The notes below the pieces were generated by a model. The model did no database searches, was not told the DNA's origin, and was given only the letters and a program-made list of their open reading frames with translations. Made by a program: the position numbers and the translations under genes. From Bacteriovoracaceae bacterium (lineage in GTDB: Bacteria; Bdellovibrionota; UBA1018), in the NCBI GenBank assembly GCA_947447665.1, contig CANFJX010000004.1, positions 1 through 64,000 of the forward strand: a stretch of 64,000 nucleotides of DNA, given 5' to 3'. Positions 60,227 through 64,000 of this stretch are shown piece by piece (the first letter of the stretch is position 1; every line of letters starts with the position of its first letter).

Positions 60227-62113
60227 CTAGGAGTCAATTGAAACAAGACTAGAGTCCGCATACAAGCTATCGAGCTCGTTTTGATACTTCTGACTCACCC
60301 AAGCTCGACGGATTTTCAACGAAGGCGTGAGCTCCCCTCCCTCAATAGTAAACTCATTCGGCAGAATGACAAATTTTTTGATCCGCTCGAAGCTGGCGAG
60401 GGGCCGATTAATCTCATCGACCATTTTCTGAATCCAGGTGATAATCTTTGGATTTTTAATGAGCTCGGCATACTCACTGAATAAAATCTGATTCTCGTTT
60501 GCGTATTGAATGACCTGATCTCGGTGAAGAGTCAGAAGGGCGGTTAAATAGCTTCGCCGATCACCCAAAACCACGAATTGGTTCAGAGCCTTTTGACTCA
60601 TAGCGAGATTCTCAATTTTTTGAGGAGCGATATTTTTCCCGCCGCTCGTCACGATTAAGTCTTTCTTTCGATCAGTGATATGGAGGTAACCGTCCGCATC
60701 CAGAAAACCAATGTCTCCTGTGTGGAACCAACCATCCACTAGCACTTGCTGGGTCTCCTCCGGCATCTTAAAATAAGCGGGAAAGACCTTTCGAGACTTC
60801 ACCAAAATCTCCCCATCGCCGGCAATCTTAAGCATCACCTCGGGAAGGGGTCTTCCGACCACGCCAAAGCGAGTATCCTCGACTGAATTCACAGAAATAG
60901 GCGCACAAGTCTCCGTCAGTCCATAGCCTTCCAAGATCTTGATCCCCATGATTTGAAAAAACTCACCTAAATCACGAGACAAAGGAGCACCGCCGCAGAT
61001 CGCAAATCTGAGTTTACCGCCAAAACACGCGGAAAGATTCTGAAAGACTGCTTTTTTAGCCACTTCAAACTCCAGTTGATCCCGGAGTCTAGGCCTCTTC
61101 TTTGCCCAAACCGCATCATAGTAGCGCCGCCCTACCCGAAATGCCCAATCGATGAGCTTCTTCTTCGAGGGTTTACCCGTATCGATTGCCACTTGAATTC
61201 CTGTAAAAATTTTCTCAAAAAGTCGCGGCACCCCGAAAATCACAGTCGGCTGGATCTCTAATAAATCATTCATCCATTGAGTGCTACTCTCAGAGAAAAC
61301 GCATCGCCAACCAAACGTATAGAGAGCCAAGGACTCGACTTTGCCAAAGATATGAGAAAATGGAAGGAACGCTAAAACAACTTCGGATTCAGGCCGAATG
61401 GACTTTCGCAAGACTGAAACACAATCCTCCAATACGCTCATGAGATTGTCGTGAGTCAATTCGACGCCCTTCGGGACCCCGGTAGTTCCTGACGTATAGC
61501 AAATGGTGATCACATCATTGGGCTCCGCCGCCCGCAAGTTTTCCTCAAATCGAGTGGGCGTTCGACCCTCTTCTCTTCTACCCAGCTCACGAAGCGCCTG
61601 CAGTGTGAGAACATCTTTAAATCCCCGAGGATCTCTTTGGGCCAATGCAACTGCCGAGGGTTCAAACACCACGACCTTCTCGAGTGCGGCAAATGCTGCT
61701 GGATTCTCAGCACGTTTTTCTAAAATTTTTGAGAGCTGGCTAAAGTCTTCGACTAAGGCAATACGAGCTTCCGAATGCTCGAGAATATAAGCCATATCAT
61801 CGGCGGTGCTTGAAGAATAAACGGGAACTGTCACAGCCCCCGCTCCGAGAATAGCCAGATCAGCCAAGGACCATTCGAAACGGGTGTTCGACAGAATGAC
61901 GACTCGATCACCGCGCTTAACACCCAAACCCATTAATCCAAACGAAACCAGCCGACACTCTTGATGAAAGTCTTTGAAGGTGATCCGCTTCCACTGCCCC
62001 ACTGGACCCATTTCTGGGTAGGTCGGCCTGAATTGAAAGCCAATCAATCCTGGTGACGTTTTAACGCGTTCTAGAAAAGTTTCAGTAATTGTCCGACCAA
62101 CAATAAAGCTCAT
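60227..62113 (-). CDS. Long-chain acyl-CoA synthetase (AMP-forming)
   Basis: A 628-residue enzyme activating fatty acids with ATP and CoA. AMP-binding motif TICYTSGTTGVPKGVELTH, LPFSHIFGKVES, EGYGLTETCAPIS, and the hinge/C-terminal motifs FHTGDIGFLDADGYLHITDR-KKDLIVTSGGKNIAPQKIE. The linker region after SLYTFGW resembles the FAA1/FadD15-type long-chain synthetases with a C-terminal Lys-rich segment. It probably supplies acyl-CoA for beta-oxidation or lipid synthesis, in line with the thiolase at 19847 and the FadL-like porin next to smpB. Downstream of rpoZ on the same strand order (50 bp apart). Confidence 0.92.
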   Translation of the reverse strand: MSFIVGRTITETFLERVKTSPGLIGFQFRPTYPEMGPVGQWKRITFKDFHQECRLVSFGLMGLGVKRGDRVVILSNTRFEWSLADLAILGAGAVTVPVYSSSTADDMAYILEHSEARIALVEDFSQLSKILEKRAENPAAFAALEKVVVFEPSAVALAQRDPRGFKDVLTLQALRELGRREEGRTPTRFEENLRAAEPNDVITICYTSGTTGVPKGVELTHDNLMSVLEDCVSVLRKSIRPESEVVLAFLPFSHIFGKVESLALYTFGWRCVFSESSTQWMNDLLEIQPTVIFGVPRLFEKIFTGIQVAIDTGKPSKKKLIDWAFRVGRRYYDAVWAKKRPRLRDQLEFEVAKKAVFQNLSACFGGKLRFAICGGAPLSRDLGEFFQIMGIKILEGYGLTETCAPISVNSVEDTRFGVVGRPLPEVMLKIAGDGEILVKSRKVFPAYFKMPEETQQVLVDGWFHTGDIGFLDADGYLHITDRKKDLIVTSGGKNIAPQKIENLAMSQKALNQFVVLGDRRSYLTALLTLHRDQVIQYANENQILFSEYAELIKNPKIITWIQKMVDEINRPLASFERIKKFVILPNEFTIEGGELTPSLKIRRAWVSQKYQNELDSLYADSSLVSIDS

Positions 62114-62202
62114 AAGGCTTTGACTTATATCTTATAAATTTTGCAATTAGCAAGGCGGGAAGAAATTAGCAACGCATTGAAGAGCAGTTTGCAATGAACA
62201 AA

Positions 62203-62682
62203 TTAACGACGCTTCAGCTCGACTTCCATTTCCCGTTCGGCTGTTTTTCTTTTGATATCCTCACGTTTATCGTGCTTCTTTTTACCCTTACCCAAGCCGA
62301 GTTCAATTTTAGCTAAGCCCTTTTTAAAATACATTTTGATCGGAATGATCGACATGCCCTTCTGAATGACAGCCCCATGAAGCCGCTCCAACTGGTGATG
62401 ATGAAGGAGTAATTTTCTCTTCCGCGTGGCCAGGTGGTTCCAAATATTGCCATGAGAGTACGGACCAATATGAGTATTTAAAAGCCAGCCTTCAAACTTT
62501 TTACCTGAGGAGGTTACTTCGACGTAAGAATCTTTCAGGTTAGGCGACTGGTTCCTTAAACTCTTCGCTTCGGTTCCAGTCAGCACCAAACCTGCCTCCA
62601 CGACTTCTTCGATGAAGTAGTTAGAGTGAGCATTAGGGTTAGTTGCGATCAGCTTTTCACCCGATTTTTGGTCCGAAGACAT
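62203..62682 (-). CDS. smpB: SsrA-binding protein
   Basis: A 159-residue protein that delivers tmRNA to stalled ribosomes. NPNAHSNYFIEEVVEAGLVLTGTEAKSLR, the Asn/Tyr-rich core, FKKGLAKIELGLGKGKKKHDKRE and the basic C-terminal helix (IKRKTAEREMEVELKRR) match SmpB. The tmRNA gene itself is not in the window. Located between the acyl-CoA synthetase and the FadL-like gene on the same strand. Confidence 0.95.
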   Translation of the reverse strand: MSSDQKSGEKLIATNPNAHSNYFIEEVVEAGLVLTGTEAKSLRNQSPNLKDSYVEVTSSGKKFEGWLLNTHIGPYSHGNIWNHLATRKRKLLLHHHQLERLHGAVIQKGMSIIPIKMYFKKGLAKIELGLGKGKKKHDKREDIKRKTAEREMEVELKRR

Positions 62683-62715
62683 TTTTAATCCTCTCTGATT
62701 CCAGCCGCTCTGGAC

Positions 62716-64000
62716 TTAAAAAGCCAGAGCCAAGGATACAGCACCTCCGAAGAGGCGTCCACCCGCATTATACCCGGGCGCGCCAATCTTGAGATCGGTC
62801 ATGTCCCCCGCCTCATTTCCACCGGTTTTGACGATTTTTTGAGTCAAGAGTTGCTGATAGTTAAGAGCAATGTCCAACTGGGATGGAATTGGAAATCCTA
62901 AGAATGTATCAAAGTGAAAGCCCCAGCCAGCAGTAATCACATGCTTCGAGGGATCTAGGTAATTACCCGGCCCATTAGATAACCCCTTTAAAGTACCTGG
63001 GCGATACGAGTAGCCAATTCTCAGCGTATGGAAGGAATTCAGCTTCCACTCCCAGCCGGCTCTCGGCACCAAGATGTTCAAGAAGTTATAAGACGGAACG
63101 CTCCCTGGATTCATCTGAGCAGAATCTTGACCGGGCCTTAAAGTCAACGCAGGCACCTTAAAGCCGCTCCAAAACTGGTAGTCCACCTGAGCTACCCAGC
63201 GGTGATCCCCTGCTGCGAAACTCGCTCCCGTCTCTAGAGCCGCGGGGTCATAAAATAGAGATGAAGAAGCCGTAAACACATAATCCAGGCTGGCATTACC
63301 TAAGGCTCGAGCCGAAGCCGTCATCGGCAAAGTAAAATCCGACGAGGCAGACGAGCGATAGACGAGCCCCAAGTTCCAAGGTTGGCTTTTCCGCTGAGCT
63401 TGTTCTCCCGTCCCCTCTGCCTCCCCCAAAGACCATAAGAGTCCGAGATAACCCGAAAACACCGTTTTCAGGCTTGCACCAAACGTCATCGTCGAAACAG
63501 AATTGGCTTTGGTATTCAAAAATACAGAACCGTTTCCAGTCAGCCCAAAGGCCGTGTGCAGTCCTGCCCCCAGACGTAATCCAGGCAAGACCTTGAGTCC
63601 TGCCCCCAGCTCAAACTGAGGGCGCTGCGTCCCCGAACGGTAGAGGAAATACTCTGGAACATAGGGTTGTCCGCTATCCATGTAAGCCAACTGACTCAGC
63701 GGCAGAAAGGCAACTAACCCGACGGTGAACTGCCCCAAATCGGGCAAAACTTTGTAGGATAAACCTAAAATCTGGCCAAAAGTGTCGCGATATTGCGTAT
63801 CGACGGTGCCATAAACCTGACCGTCGGCTACATAGGTATTTTGAGTCACCACATGGTTGATCGATAAGAACGAAGGCCTTACAAATACCAGTCCCCAACT
63901 GAACGTAAGCCGCTCTTTGGAGTCACTCGCTAGACTGGCAGGATTATGATAGGCCTCAAAGCCACTCGTATCACCCGTGACGCCCGCCCCGCCAAGCCCC
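62716..64000 (-). CDS. FadL/OmpP1-like outer-membrane protein, 5' end outside window
   Basis: The frame is open to base 64000, so the N-terminus is missing; the GTG at 63852 is only an internal codon. The upstream part reads GLGGAGVTGDTSGFEAYHNP followed by ASLAS, the typical N-terminal hatch of FadL-type proteins (GGAG...NPA). The rest is a beta-barrel with strands such as FTVGLVAFLPLSQLAYMDSG, AVIYRSSASSDFTLPM-like segments and HTLRIGYSYRPGTL, ending with aliphatic GGAVSLALAF. These proteins take up long-chain fatty acids or hydrophobic compounds. Substrate is not known. Confidence 0.85.
   Translation of the reverse strand, partial: GLGGAGVTGDTSGFEAYHNPASLASDSKERLTFSWGLVFVRPSFLSINHVVTQNTYVADGQVYGTVDTQYRDTFGQILGLSYKVLPDLGQFTVGLVAFLPLSQLAYMDSGQPYVPEYFLYRSGTQRPQFELGAGLKVLPGLRLGAGLHTAFGLTGNGSVFLNTKANSVSTMTFGASLKTVFSGYLGLLWSLGEAEGTGEQAQRKSQPWNLGLVYRSSASSDFTLPMTASARALGNASLDYVFTASSSLFYDPAALETGASFAAGDHRWVAQVDYQFWSGFKVPALTLRPGQDSAQMNPGSVPSYNFLNILVPRAGWEWKLNSFHTLRIGYSYRPGTLKGLSNGPGNYLDPSKHVITAGWGFHFDTFLGFPIPSQLDIALNYQQLLTQKIVKTGGNEAGDMTDLKIGAPGYNAGGRLFGGAVSLALAF

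Overview
The window is an ordinary-density chromosomal segment of a Gram-negative bacterium. It carries tolQ-tolR-tolA-tolB, ftsE-ftsX-envC, FadL-like and other beta-barrel proteins, and many secreted proteins with lipoboxes. The mix of core genes with secreted metalloproteases, RCC1 and ankyrin surface proteins, degenerate HD-GYP/HPt signalling proteins and a CheY/CheX pair most resembles the Bdellovibrionota (Bdellovibrio and relatives, formerly Deltaproteobacteria). That assignment is an inference from gene content, not a measured match. Genes are tightly packed, many start codons overlap the previous stop by 4 bp (ATGA or GTGA), and several well-supported starts are TTG or GTG with a strong Shine-Dalgarno sequence. 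No insertion sequences, prophage genes, integrases or CRISPR arrays were seen.

Layout. 1-1380: 3' part of a large secreted beta-rich protein. 6888-1421 (minus): the 2-oxoglutarate dehydrogenase operon sucA-sucB-lpd. 7066-8055: divergent cheY-like and cheX genes. 14937-8052 (minus): a seven-gene cell-envelope operon, ftsE-ftsX-envC-ctpA-xseA-LytM lipoprotein-small lipoprotein. 15067-19788 (plus): a CPBP-like membrane protein, tolQ, tolR, tolA-like, tolB, and a degenerate HPt-like protein where pal is commonly found. 19847-23839 (plus): thiolase, a low-complexity protein, a class V aminotransferase and a beta-barrel protein. 26479-23858 (minus): a large secreted protein of unknown function, then glmM.

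28024-31970: a metallophosphoesterase followed by a signalling cluster (a predicted dead HD-GYP protein, a predicted dead HPt-like protein and a mostly intact HD-GYP protein). 32059-35516: tRNA-Lys, a site-2 protease with a CBS pair, a C-terminally truncated PaaK/LuxE-like gene and a histidine kinase convergent with it. 35844-41118 (plus): folB, a folK-folP fusion, folC and recD2. 41206-42093: an ankyrin protein, tRNA-Leu and tRNA-Arg. 48641-42108 (minus): ilvA, an M36-like peptidase, a free-standing FTP/PepSY propeptide-like protein and an RCC1-repeat lipoprotein. 49058-52863 (plus): an overlapping operon around a matrixin-type metalloprotease. 52923-64000: lon, a HAD protein, ppk1-ppx, rpoZ, a long-chain acyl-CoA synthetase, smpB and a FadL-like porin cut by the window end.

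The best candidates for something undescribed are: the M36-like peptidase whose propeptide seems to be encoded as a separate membrane protein; the HD-GYP/HPt cluster in which the catalytic residues of two proteins are lost and two divergent start codons share bases; and the matrixin operon with C-terminal membrane tails. Four tRNA genes, all with encoded CCA, are present. All functional statements rest on motifs read by eye; no database search was run.
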